A stretch of DNA of 64,000 nucleotides from NCBI RefSeq assembly GCF_011050055.1, contig NZ_DRGM01000211.1, forward strand, positions 1 through 64,000, written 5' to 3'. This DNA comes from Pseudoalteromonas prydzensis. GTDB taxonomy: Bacteria; Pseudomonadota; Gammaproteobacteria; Enterobacterales; Alteromonadaceae. Positions 36,572 to 45,361 of this stretch are shown here, piece after piece. The notes below the pieces were generated by a model. That model saw only the letters and a program-made list of their open reading frames with translations. It was not told where the DNA came from and did no database searches. Both the position numbers and the translations under genes were made by a program. How positions within the stretch are numbered: the stretch's first letter is position 1; each line of letters starts with the position of its first letter.

Positions 36572-37021
36572 TTAGTTTAGGGCAGTAGGTGGTTTGATTA
36601 CAAAGCCTTTTTCAATATCGGCTTGCAACCCGACTGACTCGTATAAAGCGTGTGCTGCTGTCAGTTTCTCACCAGATAGCAACATGACTTTACAACAATT
36701 TTGTTGCCATGCGGTATTAATTGCGAATTCTAATACTTGGCGGCTTAAGCCTTGTCTACGAAACTTTTGCGCGGTGATCACATGCTCTATGATTGCAAAA
36801 GGTCTTGCACCATTGGCGATGCTTTTATTGATAGTCAAAGCACATGTCGAAGCAAGCTCGCCTGCTATATCGGCAACGATCAAAAAAGTTTGCGGATCTT
36901 CGATCATCGCCAGCCATGTTTGATTTGCTAGGTTACTTTCTAATTCAGGATCTGCTGGGCGCAGCTCTTTATATAATTTTAGGACTGCCATTAAATCATC
37001 TTTCTTAGCCATTCTTATCAT
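36572..37021 (-). CDS. GNAT family N-acetyltransferase
   Basis: 149 residues from the ATG at 37021. An in-frame GTG 36 bases upstream is less likely because the AAGGA lies between the two, 11 bases before the ATG. The acetyl-CoA motif A is visible in VITAQKFRRQGLSRQVLEFAI, followed by LYESVGL, a typical GNAT C-terminus. The substrate cannot be predicted. It converges with the OlsF-like gene and lies downstream of dapE. Confidence 0.8.
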   Translation of the reverse strand: MIRMAKKDDLMAVLKLYKELRPADPELESNLANQTWLAMIEDPQTFLIVADIAGELASTCALTINKSIANGARPFAIIEHVITAQKFRRQGLSRQVLEFAINTAWQQNCCKVMLLSGEKLTAAHALYESVGLQADIEKGFVIKPPTALN

Positions 37022-37162
37022 TAATTTATTATTCCTTAAATAGACCAAACTAATCACGAAATGGAGTACCTAAAATATACTTTAATGCATAAAAATACCA
37101 CTGAGAAACTATTTTTCTAGCAAAAAATATGGTTACCTGAATAAGAAGCAAACCACATTAAT

Positions 37163-38353
37163 TCACCTCTCAACTAAAATGAATATTTGCTCTAATAAGC
37201 GCGTATAGATCTGCTCTATTTTAAGTAAGTCACTAATTGGCACATGCTCATTTACTTGATGAATAGTATGGTTTCTCACTCCGCACTCAATGACTTGCGT
37301 ATATTGATTGGCAAAAAAACGCCCATCAGAAGTTCCACCACTGGTGCTTAATAACGGGTAACTCCCGGTTATATCAAAAACCGCTTGCTCTACTTTTGCT
37401 AATAAACAATTATGTGTTTGATGACTGGTATAAAATGATTCACAGGGACGCTGCCACTCAATATCTATATATTGCTGTAAGTCAGCTAACGCGAATTGAA
37501 TGTCATTTTTTATATCACTGCTTTTATAACCATGGCTATAACGAATATTAAATGTCATTTCACACCGTGCTGGCACCATATTATCGACCACATTTGCAAT
37601 ATTAATTCCAGTGATTTGCACACTGGTTTTAGAGCTGTGCTCATCACGTTGCCACGTAATATTAGTCAACCGCTTCACCACATCGGCACTTAAGTGGGCT
37701 GCATTGATGGTGTTTTCTGGATAAGCAACATGCCCTGCTTTGCCGTTGATCACTAACCGCGCAGAGAGTGCACCTCGACGGCCATTTTTGATTGTATCAC
37801 CAATATGCAAATGACTGGTTGGCTCGCCGACAATGCAGCCGTCAAGTTGGATGCCCTGTTGCGCTAAACGCTCTGCAATCAGTAGTGAGCCATATTCGGC
37901 TTCGCCTTCCTCATCTGAGGTGATCAGCCAATAAAAAGTACCTTGTTTTTCGGCTACATGGCTAATTAAGGCGCGACTGGCTGATAACATGGCGGCAACG
38001 CCTCCTTTCATATCGGCGGCGCCGCGACCATAAATAGCACCATCAATAATTTCCCCTGAAAATGGTTCTGCTCGCCACGGTCCTCCTGAGGCTGGGACTA
38101 CATCAATGTGGCCTGAAAAAGCATAGTTAGGCCCATCACCAAAGCTAATTTTGGCAATGAGATTAGTCACTTTATTAAAGGTAAATTGTTCACAGTTAAA
38201 ACCGAGTGTTCTTAACTGGCCACTAAGCCAATCTATTGCGCCTGCTTGCTGTGGCGTAACTGATTTAAATTTGATCAGAGTTTGTAAGTCGTCAACCACA
38301 GTATTAATCTGAGTTGCTCGATGAACGATGTGGGCTTGGGCTGCTAAGGTCAT
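37163..38353 (-). CDS. dapE: Succinyl-diaminopimelate desuccinylase-like peptidase
   Basis: 396 residues from ATG 38353, or 399 from a GTG 9 bases upstream. M20 family metallopeptidase: zinc ligands in SGHIDVVPA and GRGAADMKGG, catalytic Glu in TSDEEGEAEYGS, and GGTSDGRFF at the second metal site. The arrangement with VGEPTSHLHIGDTIKNGRRGALSARL and the C-terminal NHTIHQVNEHVPI fits DapE, which hydrolyses N-succinyl-LL-diaminopimelate in lysine and peptidoglycan precursor synthesis. The N-terminus is ~20 residues longer than usual, so the true start may lie further in. ArgE/CPG2-like relatives cannot be fully excluded. Confidence 0.85.
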   Translation of the reverse strand: MTLAAQAHIVHRATQINTVVDDLQTLIKFKSVTPQQAGAIDWLSGQLRTLGFNCEQFTFNKVTNLIAKISFGDGPNYAFSGHIDVVPASGGPWRAEPFSGEIIDGAIYGRGAADMKGGVAAMLSASRALISHVAEKQGTFYWLITSDEEGEAEYGSLLIAERLAQQGIQLDGCIVGEPTSHLHIGDTIKNGRRGALSARLVINGKAGHVAYPENTINAAHLSADVVKRLTNITWQRDEHSSKTSVQITGINIANVVDNMVPARCEMTFNIRYSHGYKSSDIKNDIQFALADLQQYIDIEWQRPCESFYTSHQTHNCLLAKVEQAVFDITGSYPLLSTSGGTSDGRFFANQYTQVIECGVRNHTIHQVNEHVPISDLLKIEQIYTRLLEQIFILVER

Positions 38354-38425
38354 AATAAACACACCTATTTATATAGAGTGTATTCATTACAACCTGAATT
38401 TATGACCGCTTTATGAAAACACGTA

Positions 38426-39844
38426 TTAGTGTGCACCTTCTTCGATAAATGCTTCTTGGCTGACTTGAGCGATATCTTTGTCATCCTTAGTAAGTTTTGT
38501 TTGCTGCCAACGGCCACGAATAAACCATAAATACGACACCACGGCTACGAGCACATTGGTGACAGCAAACGAGTACCAAATCCCTTGATCGCTAAGTGGC
38601 GTGTGTTTTGACAAAATATACGCCACCGGAAACTGTACTACGCATTGAGAAAACAACGCCAACAACATCGCATTTAGCATATTGCCCGATGCTCTAAATG
38701 CAGCCACTACGCATAACTGCACACCAATGCCACCCCAAGTTAAACACATTACCCGAATAAACTCTGCCCCTTTATTGATCACAGCTTGATCATCGGGGAT
38801 AAAAAATGCCACTAAGTAAGGTGCAAATAAATACGCAATCGCCCCTATAAAGGACAAACCACATAAGCCCCAGAGCACCGCCAATTTGGTAATTTGCTCT
38901 GCTCGTTGCGGATTACCTGCGCCCATATTTTGCCCAACTAAAGTAGATACAGCCATCGAAAGCCCCATTGCTGGGATCATCACCATCTGCAAAATATTAG
39001 ACCCCACGCCATAAGATGCAATGGTTTGAGTGCCAAAACTGGCCACCAAGAAAGACATGATTATAAGGCCAAAGGCGCGCGCAGAAAGCTCAACGGAGCC
39101 TGGTGCACCTAAATAAAACGCTTGTTTTATATAGCTATAATCAGGAGCGAAACTTGAAAGCTTAAGTTTAATGCCATGGCGGCCACGTAGAAAAATAACA
39201 ATCCCAGCGATGGCAGCTAAGCTTTGCGTCACTAAGGTTGCTAATGCGGCTCCCATTACACCTAGACCTTCAAAACTACCATAGCCAAAGATAAATAGCG
39301 GATCGAGCACAAAATTCAACAGCACAGTCACTGTCACTATGATCAAGGGCACTTTTGTTTGCCCGATCCCCCGCATTAAAGCCTGAAACATGGCATAAAT
39401 AAACACAAACACTACACCGGCAAACGACACATGCATAAATTTTAAAGCATCGTTATAGACCGCATCTTCAACACCCAACAAATGCAAAAAATAAGGTGAT
39501 AAGAAATAACCAATTATCCCTAATATAATCGCTGTCACCGTCACCATCAGCACAGTTTGCGCGGCAACATGATTCACCTTATCTTGTTGGCCTGCGCCCA
39601 TATATTGCGCGGATAAAATAGCCCCCGCCATGGCAAGCCCAGAACCAATCGCAATCACTAAAAATGTTACCGGCATACTGACAGACACCGCAGCAACTTG
39701 TGCCGCCCCTAAGCGACCAACCCAAAACGCATCAGTGAGTTGATAAGCTGATTGTAAAATGTTGATAAGAATAATAGGAACGGCAAGTTTTAGTAGCGCC
39801 TTGCTGATAGAGCCATTAAGAAAAAGTGAATTAGTTTGATTCAT
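38426..39844 (-). CDS. MATE family multidrug efflux transporter
   Basis: 472 residues from ATG 39844, with AAGG 7 bases upstream; the frame is open 42 bases further with no better start. Twelve hydrophobic helices in two related halves. Family stretches: QSAYQLTDAFWVGRLGAAQVAAVSVSMPVTF at the N-terminus and the related QMVMIPAMGLSMAVSTLVGQNMGAGNPQRAEQ in the second half. It would export drugs or metabolites in exchange for Na+ or H+. Closest to the NorM/DinF-like groups of the family; the substrate is unknown. Confidence 0.87.
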   Translation of the reverse strand: MNQTNSLFLNGSISKALLKLAVPIILINILQSAYQLTDAFWVGRLGAAQVAAVSVSMPVTFLVIAIGSGLAMAGAILSAQYMGAGQQDKVNHVAAQTVLMVTVTAIILGIIGYFLSPYFLHLLGVEDAVYNDALKFMHVSFAGVVFVFIYAMFQALMRGIGQTKVPLIIVTVTVLLNFVLDPLFIFGYGSFEGLGVMGAALATLVTQSLAAIAGIVIFLRGRHGIKLKLSSFAPDYSYIKQAFYLGAPGSVELSARAFGLIIMSFLVASFGTQTIASYGVGSNILQMVMIPAMGLSMAVSTLVGQNMGAGNPQRAEQITKLAVLWGLCGLSFIGAIAYLFAPYLVAFFIPDDQAVINKGAEFIRVMCLTWGGIGVQLCVVAAFRASGNMLNAMLLALFSQCVVQFPVAYILSKHTPLSDQGIWYSFAVTNVLVAVVSYLWFIRGRWQQTKLTKDDKDIAQVSQEAFIEEGAH

Positions 39845-40083
39845 AGCATACCTTAAATTGAGCAACTCATTGTATCGTAAAATCATGACCTATTGATGAA
39901 TGACGCAAAAAAAAGGAGCACCATGTCAATGAGTTTCTGTACTAAAATAAGCAAACCTTAATCTATATCAAACAAACTCTACCGCGCCAAATACACGGTG
40001 ATAAAGCTTGATCTAGAACAGTTTTTTATTTTTTGTTTGGCTGATAATAGCGTCAATTCAAAAAGTAGTTCTCGGAGAACAGC
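39845..40083. promoter_or_regulatory. Divergent region MATE transporter / ompW
   Basis: 239 bases. A GATAAT -10-like hexamer near 40044-40049 on the plus strand follows a T-rich stretch, probably the ompW promoter. Half-sites of FNR type (TTGAT) occur but no full palindrome TTGATNNNNATCAA. Nothing else seen. Confidence 0.3.
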
Positions 40084-40737
40084 ATGAAAAAACAACTTAG
40101 CGCAGCGTTACTCACCTCACTTTTAATCGCATCTCCTTTCGCCAGTGCAAACTTAAGCGTTAATGTCGGTGCTATTAATGTTAACCCTGACAATAGCAGC
40201 TCAGCGATCAATGAAGATCCAAGTTTAGGTTTAAAAGGGAGCTCAGATACACAACTGGGTATTACAGTTGACTATGCATTTAACGATCAGTGGGTTTTAG
40301 AATTGGTTGCTGCAACACCCTTTTCTCATGAAGTTAATGGCGCAGGTGGTTTAGCCGGCAATAAAATAGCAGATATTAAGCAATTACCGCCATCACTAAT
40401 CGCTCAATATCACTTTTTAGAAAGTACTTCAGCATTTCGTCCGTTCGTTGGTGTGGGTATTAACTACACAGTGTTTTTTGATGAGCAACCTTCTACAGCG
40501 CTAAAAACAGTACTTGGCACCAACAACGTTGAAGTAAAACTTGATAATTCATTTGGTTTTGTAGCACAAGCGGGCTTTAATTACATGCTAGATCAAAACT
40601 GGGGCGTACATGCGATGGTATCAATCATGGATATTGAAACCGATGCAACTGTTTATGCCGATGGCAAGCAAGCGCTTACTTCAACAGTAAAAATTGACCC
40701 TGTCGTTGCTATGTTAGGGGTTAAATACGCTTTTTAA
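40084..40737 (+). CDS. ompW: Outer membrane protein OmpW
   Basis: 217 residues. Signal peptide MKKQLSAALLTSLLIASPFASA, then the OmpW barrel with NLSVNVGAINVNPDNSS, the family motif ELVAATPFSHEV, LPPSLIAQYHFL, FRPFVGVGINYTVF and a C-terminal aromatic (AMLGVKYAF) that acts as BamA signal. An eight-stranded barrel with a hydrophobic channel, linked in other species to small hydrophobic compounds, iron and oxygen status. The start has GGAG just upstream. A terminator follows. Confidence 0.9.
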   Translation: MKKQLSAALLTSLLIASPFASANLSVNVGAINVNPDNSSSAINEDPSLGLKGSSDTQLGITVDYAFNDQWVLELVAATPFSHEVNGAGGLAGNKIADIKQLPPSLIAQYHFLESTSAFRPFVGVGINYTVFFDEQPSTALKTVLGTNNVEVKLDNSFGFVAQAGFNYMLDQNWGVHAMVSIMDIETDATVYADGKQALTSTVKIDPVVAMLGVKYAF

Positions 40738-40747
40738 GTAGCCACTA

Positions 40748-40769
40748 AAAAAGGCCTCACGGCCTTTTT
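40748..40769. terminator. Terminator after ompW
   Basis: A5-GGCC, loop TCAC, GGCC-T5, starting 10 bases after the ompW stop. Symmetric, so it may also serve the convergent thioesterase gene (stop at 40784). Confidence 0.88.
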
Positions 40770-40783
40770 ATGATAAGCGAACA

Positions 40784-41320
40784 TTAACTGGGAAGATTTG
40801 TTATTTTTTTCTGCTCTAACATTTCTTTCCAGTGCATTATCTCTGCTGGTAAAATCGGCGCAACACCATCAAAGTTAACCGCCTCTAACATTTCTTCGAC
40901 ACTGACGACACCACGCTTACGTTTAAACACCCCTCTAACATACGCAATCGCATGCAAACCACGCGCTGAATGAAACTTTTGCTCAATATAAAAATACTTA
41001 TGATCCCAACCAACTAAGCGCGTGCTAATGGTATAACGCTGCATTGGCTTAATATCACGGATATAAGTAATGGCAGTGGCGTTAACAATCGGAAACCAAC
41101 GTTTTTTCATAATCGTTTCAAGCAAGCCAACTCGCTCAGTCATCCAAGTGCGTGCTAAATCCATCATCGCCAAGTAGCGAGAGTTAGTCAGGTGCAAATT
41201 AATATCACAATCACTCGGCAGCGCTTTGTAATCAATATCCACAGTTTCTAGCAATGTTTGATAATCACGGTTGCGTTTGATTTTAAAAAACAATAATAAA
41301 AGGCGAAAATATAAGTTCAC
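40784..41320 (-). CDS. Hotdog-fold thioesterase family protein
   Basis: 178 residues from a GTG at 41320 (MNLYFRLLLLFFKIKRN...); a TTG 24 bases upstream is the alternative, 186 residues. A short hydrophobic N-terminus precedes a hotdog domain of the 4HBT type: DCDINLHLTNSRYLAMMDLAR carries the D/N-x-N-x-H-L-T-N-S-R-Y active-site loop of this family, and HKYFYIEQKF is a central strand. It resembles THEM6/acyl-CoA thioesterase-like proteins of unknown substrate. It is on the opposite strand to ompW and to the following exported protein. Confidence 0.78.
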   Translation of the reverse strand: MNLYFRLLLLFFKIKRNRDYQTLLETVDIDYKALPSDCDINLHLTNSRYLAMMDLARTWMTERVGLLETIMKKRWFPIVNATAITYIRDIKPMQRYTISTRLVGWDHKYFYIEQKFHSARGLHAIAYVRGVFKRKRGVVSVEEMLEAVNFDGVAPILPAEIMHWKEMLEQKKITNLPS

Positions 41321-41431
41321 AATAAAGGTCTTACCAGTTAACAATTGACTCAGTGTAGCATAGCGTATTGCATTGGAGAATATTCTGCTCTAATCTCACT
41401 ATTCATAATCATAAAAAAAGTAGCGACAATA

Positions 41432-41926
41432 ATGAACAAAATTATTTTCTCTTTTGGCTTTTTACTTCTGCTGTGCTGCAACAGCGCTTGGGCTGACTTT
41501 AACTACCCCGGAACGGGTATAATAAGCTACCCAACAGGGACTGAAAAACCATTTAAATTTGGTTTTAATTGGCAACAAGCTGACGAGCAATTTACGATTG
41601 GTAGCAAAACATATGCAATGGCGTTACCGGAATCCTATTCAATTGCCATTACCTTAGCTAAAGATGACCAACAAGTATGGGTGCAAGAGTTTAATAATGG
41701 CTTTTTTGAAGGCTTTACATGGCAAATTGGTGAGCACACCATAAAATTAGAAAAACGCCAATTTAAAGAACCCGTGAAAGGAAATTATGTTATTAGCCTT
41801 GATAATAAAGACTACTTTTTCGCTCGTAATAACATCAGTATTATAATTAAGTTTAACCCTGAAGGTGACGGTATTGATAATATTGCCATTGATGGCGTCA
41901 CTAAAGACATGGGCACCAAACAGTAG
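41432..41926 (+). CDS. Unknown exported protein
   Basis: 164 residues from ATG 41432. The frame is open further upstream, but only this start gives a normal signal peptide (MNKIIFSFGFLLLLCCNSAWA). Cleavage is likely after AWA, before DFNYPGTG. The mature part is about 143 residues, rich in aromatic and charged residues and probably beta-structured (EQFTIGSKTYAMALPESYSI, VWVQEFNNGFFEGFTWQIG). I do not recognise the family. It stands alone between the thioesterase gene and tyrR, converging with tyrR. Confidence 0.65.
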   Translation: MNKIIFSFGFLLLLCCNSAWADFNYPGTGIISYPTGTEKPFKFGFNWQQADEQFTIGSKTYAMALPESYSIAITLAKDDQQVWVQEFNNGFFEGFTWQIGEHTIKLEKRQFKEPVKGNYVISLDNKDYFFARNNISIIIKFNPEGDGIDNIAIDGVTKDMGTKQ

Positions 41927-41953
41927 CCCATGTATTGGTTTTTAATCGGTAAA

Positions 41954-43510
41954 TTAAACCTTTACCGTTTTGCGATTAATGCCATAGTCGCGTAGTTTAT
42001 TCGCCACTGCAGTATGGCTTAAGCCTAACCGCTTAGCTAACTGCCGAGAGCTTGGATACGCAGGATAGAGCTTTCGTAATAACGTCGCTTCAAAGCGCTT
42101 TACAGCTTGATCTAACGAACCTTCAAAGTCAGATTCTAAATAGCCTAGATCATGAGTAAACGTGGGCAATTGTAAATGATCAACCCGCAACTCATTATCA
42201 TCTAATAAAGATACTGCGCGATAAATCGCATTTTCTAACTGGCGAACGTTACCAGGCCACGGATACTCTTGCAGAAAAGACAAACATTCTGCTGATAGTT
42301 CCGGAATCGCATGACCATTTTGTTGCGCATATTTTTGAATGAAATGTTCAGCTAACGGACCAACATCTGCTTTTCGGTCTCTTAAGGGAGCTATTTCTAG
42401 TGTGAGTACATTAATACGGTAATATAAATCTTCCCTAAAAACGCCCTCTTGCACCATCGCTGGCAAGTCTTTTTGTGTTGCAGCAATAATGCGTACATTT
42501 ACTTTTACTTCGTTCTCATCGCCCACTTTGCGAAATGTGCCATCTTGTAAAAAGCGCAGTAACTTAGTTTGCAGTTGAGTAGACATCTCACCTACTTCAT
42601 CTAAAAATACCGTACCGCCATCTGCTTGCTCAAGTACACCGCGTTTTGGCGCGGCATTTTCTTCGTAACCGGCGTAACCAAATAATTCAGACTCAGCCAC
42701 ATCATCGGGTAATGACGCACACGATAACGCAATAAACGGTTTCACAGAACGGTTAGACGCATAATGACATGCACGCGCTAATAACTCTTTGCCTGTGCCT
42801 GTTTCACCGGTGATTAAAATGGGTGCTTCAAGCTGTGCCATTTTTCGTGCTTCACGCACCACACGGCGCATCGCAGTACTGAAGTTATGAATAGTCGCAA
42901 AGCTTTCTTGTCCGTAACGGCGAAACGCACTGACTTGCTGACCTAAACGGCTCTGTGATTTGATATTGATCACCGCACCAGCGAGTACATCACCTTCATT
43001 TCCTTGCGGCACCGCAATGGGTAATATGTCAGCAATAAAATCTTCACCCGCAACTTCTACGCGGGTTGTTTGCCCTAATACTTCTTTACTCTCTAACCAA
43101 CGGGTAAAGTTAAAGCCTTTGAGAAGATTATTAATGTTTGCGCCAATTACTTCTTTTTCGCTCAACTGCAGGTCTTTACACGCAGCATCATTACATAATC
43201 TCACCCAGCCTTTGGCATCAATTGAGATCACCCCATCTGGTAGCGCACGCAATAACGTATTGAGCTCATTATGTTCACGCTCAGAAGGTAAAAAAGCGGT
43301 GGTACGTACATCCTGCACACCATCAATTAACCGAATTGAAGGCATGATTTTTTGAAATTGCTCAAATTCAATCGGTGGAAAACTCACATACATACGACAG
43401 TTTACAGAATCTACTTCAATACCTTTTAAATCAACTTGATAGTTCACCAAGATATTGAGTATTTCTTGTGCAATACCAATACGATCTGCACAATGGATAT
43501 CTAAACGCAT
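41954..43510 (-). CDS. tyrR: Transcriptional regulator TyrR
   Basis: 518 residues. Order: ACT domain (1-~75, MRLDIHCADRIGIAQEIL), PAS domain (~80-185), sigma-54-type AAA+ module with Walker A GETGTGKEL, and a C-terminal helix-turn-helix (SRQLAKRLGLSHTAVANKLRDYGI). The loop where sigma-54 activators have GAFTGA reads YAGYEENAAPK, so, as in E. coli TyrR, it should act with sigma-70 RNA polymerase. It responds to tyrosine, phenylalanine and tryptophan and controls aromatic amino acid synthesis, transport and catabolism. hppD and fah in this window are plausible targets. A TyrR-box-like site lies in its own upstream region. Confidence 0.93.
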   Translation of the reverse strand: MRLDIHCADRIGIAQEILNILVNYQVDLKGIEVDSVNCRMYVSFPPIEFEQFQKIMPSIRLIDGVQDVRTTAFLPSEREHNELNTLLRALPDGVISIDAKGWVRLCNDAACKDLQLSEKEVIGANINNLLKGFNFTRWLESKEVLGQTTRVEVAGEDFIADILPIAVPQGNEGDVLAGAVINIKSQSRLGQQVSAFRRYGQESFATIHNFSTAMRRVVREARKMAQLEAPILITGETGTGKELLARACHYASNRSVKPFIALSCASLPDDVAESELFGYAGYEENAAPKRGVLEQADGGTVFLDEVGEMSTQLQTKLLRFLQDGTFRKVGDENEVKVNVRIIAATQKDLPAMVQEGVFREDLYYRINVLTLEIAPLRDRKADVGPLAEHFIQKYAQQNGHAIPELSAECLSFLQEYPWPGNVRQLENAIYRAVSLLDDNELRVDHLQLPTFTHDLGYLESDFEGSLDQAVKRFEATLLRKLYPAYPSSRQLAKRLGLSHTAVANKLRDYGINRKTVKV

Positions 43511-43579
43511 TACACCCTCAAAAGAGAAAACCTATATGCCAAGAATAATACGCTAACTACCCATCGCTGGGTAGTCTAT

Positions 43580-43597
43580 TGTAAAGATTTTTGGACA
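43580..43597 (-). promoter_or_regulatory. TyrR-box-like site upstream of tyrR
   Basis: TGTAAA-GATTTT-TGGACA (plus strand, palindromic type), compared with TyrR consensus TGTAAA-N6-TTTACA. The left half is perfect, the right half matches 4 of 6, and the key G and C are 14 bases apart as required. It is 70 bases upstream of tyrR, consistent with autoregulation, and lies directly behind the bcsG stop. A CTACCCA/TGGGTAG hairpin is next to it at 43557-43574. Confidence 0.4.
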
Positions 43598-43604
43598 ATA
43601 GTGT

Positions 43605-45188
43605 CTAATTACTAGGGTATCGGGTCCATTCTCCGCCATCAAGTTGAATATAAGGTTCACCTTTAATGTACATCATAACGGTGTCCTGGTTTTCAGCGAC
43701 TTTGGTGATGCTGCGAGTATTACCAAGTAATCTATCAACTGCTGTTGTTCCAGAGAAAACATCACTTTTCACTGCGTTATTTATTAGCTCAGATAATGAA
43801 AAATAACTCACAGTGTCAGTTACTTCTATAAGTTCACGGCTTTTCACATTAGGCCCAATAAACTTAACAGCGGTTGGTACTGATACAATTGACGGGCTTG
43901 GAATTTCTCTTAGGCCTGCAAATTGTAACTTGTCGCCCGCTAATGCCGCGCCATGTTCAGGCACAACCACTAACAATACATTGCGTCCTTGGTTTTCAAG
44001 CTCATCAATAAAGCGATTAATATCATTGAATAATTGTTGCTGTCGGGTTGGGTAGCTTTGTAAGCTATTCATTCGACCACGTCCTGCTAACTGATTACCA
44101 TCGTGTAAACTGATTGAATTGTAATACAAGGCCCTAGGCTGAGAGTTATTTGGTTGTTTATTAAGCCAATCCAGCAATACTTCTGAATCAGAATAAATTG
44201 GCTTGCCGTCAAACCCATATTGCATCGGTGATAACCCAGAAAAATCAAACTTAGGAGCTGACACACCACCGTGTTGGTTAAGCAAGCCAATAAAATCATC
44301 AAAATGGCCATCATGATTCATTGCTACACTGTTGCTATAACCTAACTTAGTTAAGTTATTAAACAGGTGACATTGTTCATCGACTGGTTTAAATAATGAG
44401 TCTTGATCTGTTTGCCCACAACTTGCTCTGAGCAAACGAATTGCAGCAGGACCACTGTAGGAGGTGGCCGAATTAAAATCACTAAACAAAATGTCAAAGT
44501 TTTTAAACAGCTCATTTGCTTTAACACCAATTGCGTTTAGATCTGCATTAGCTAATGAACATATATTCAACACAACCACATCAAACTGTTCACCTTGAAA
44601 CGTATCAGCGAATTGTGTTTTTAATCTTGCTTGCTGTTGATAAAACATTTTTAATTGTTGGTCTGGGGTACCAGCAAGTTCAGACTGAGTGATATTAACA
44701 GGCACCACTTGCGATGTTACTTTATTATTTGCCACTGTAGGTAAACTAGCATCTACAGCTGCTACCGGTGTCGTTGAAAACCAGTAAACATACGCAAAGC
44801 CAAGGACTGTGATACTGGTATAACGTAACCATTTTACGCTGTACCAATAAACTAAACTTAATACAAACACGCCTAGCAACAAATCAATACTCACCATGCG
44901 TGCTACAATCTCTAAAAAATAATCAAAACTAAACTCTTGTAAGTTTGTAGCTTGCTTTAATAGCCTAGAAATAGGGGGTAACCAAGAGTCATGATATAAA
45001 AGCGCTATTGCTAAAACGACAGAAAGCCCATTTTTAATGCGCATAACTATGCGAGAGTCGCTTGATAACAAAAGAAACGCAAAAAAAGCAGCATTAGATA
45101 ACCAATCAAATGAAATATCACCTCGCAGATACAAAGCAAATTTTGCTAAAAAATATAAATTCCAAACACCTAATCCTGAAAGCTTCAC
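43605..45188 (-). CDS. bcsG: Cellulose phosphoethanolamine transferase BcsG
   Basis: 527 residues. The N-terminal ~140 residues have four to five membrane helices. The periplasmic part is an alkaline-phosphatase-like domain with the nucleophile in VVLNICSLANADL (Ser211, equivalent to Ser278 of E. coli BcsG) and VVVPEHGAALAGDK near the C-terminus as metal-binding segment. It transfers phosphoethanolamine from phosphatidylethanolamine to the 6-hydroxyl of glucose units in the nascent cellulose. Start codon GTG; it overlaps bcsF by 4 bases (GTGA), so it is translationally coupled. Last gene of bcsEFG. Confidence 0.93.
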   Translation of the reverse strand: MKLSGLGVWNLYFLAKFALYLRGDISFDWLSNAAFFAFLLLSSDSRIVMRIKNGLSVVLAIALLYHDSWLPPISRLLKQATNLQEFSFDYFLEIVARMVSIDLLLGVFVLSLVYWYSVKWLRYTSITVLGFAYVYWFSTTPVAAVDASLPTVANNKVTSQVVPVNITQSELAGTPDQQLKMFYQQQARLKTQFADTFQGEQFDVVVLNICSLANADLNAIGVKANELFKNFDILFSDFNSATSYSGPAAIRLLRASCGQTDQDSLFKPVDEQCHLFNNLTKLGYSNSVAMNHDGHFDDFIGLLNQHGGVSAPKFDFSGLSPMQYGFDGKPIYSDSEVLLDWLNKQPNNSQPRALYYNSISLHDGNQLAGRGRMNSLQSYPTRQQQLFNDINRFIDELENQGRNVLLVVVPEHGAALAGDKLQFAGLREIPSPSIVSVPTAVKFIGPNVKSRELIEVTDTVSYFSLSELINNAVKSDVFSGTTAVDRLLGNTRSITKVAENQDTVMMYIKGEPYIQLDGGEWTRYPSN

Positions 45189-45361
45189 TTGCCGTCCTTT
45201 TTCTGTTTTTTGGGAGTATATGGGATCAATAAAACATGGCGAAATGTTAGTTTTCGATACACTTTTATAAGTTTACTTAGCACCGCCTTACCTATATTAC
45301 CAAGGATAATCCCCAGCAATAAAGCAATTACAAAGGTTATAAAAAACTGATTTAAGCTCAT
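45185..45361 (-). CDS. bcsF: Small membrane protein BcsF
   Basis: 58 residues, too short for many gene callers: MSLNQFFITFVIALLLGIIL followed by NIGKAVLSKLIKVYRKLTFRH and a Lys-rich end. One N-terminal membrane helix, then a basic amphipathic part, the layout of E. coli BcsF (63 residues), which links BcsE to BcsG at the inner membrane. Assigned mainly by position: it overlaps the bcsE stop by 4 bases (ATGA) and the bcsG start by 4 bases. Confidence 0.75.
   Translation of the reverse strand: MSLNQFFITFVIALLLGIILGNIGKAVLSKLIKVYRKLTFRHVLLIPYTPKKQKKDGK

Noticed and set aside
38354-38425. Small RNA between dapE and the MATE gene
   Set aside because: 72 bases without a clear promoter and terminator pair; too little support.
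39845-40083. FNR box upstream of ompW
   Set aside because: OmpW is FNR-linked elsewhere, and TTGAT half-sites are present. No paired ATCAA at four bases was found, so no operator is claimed.
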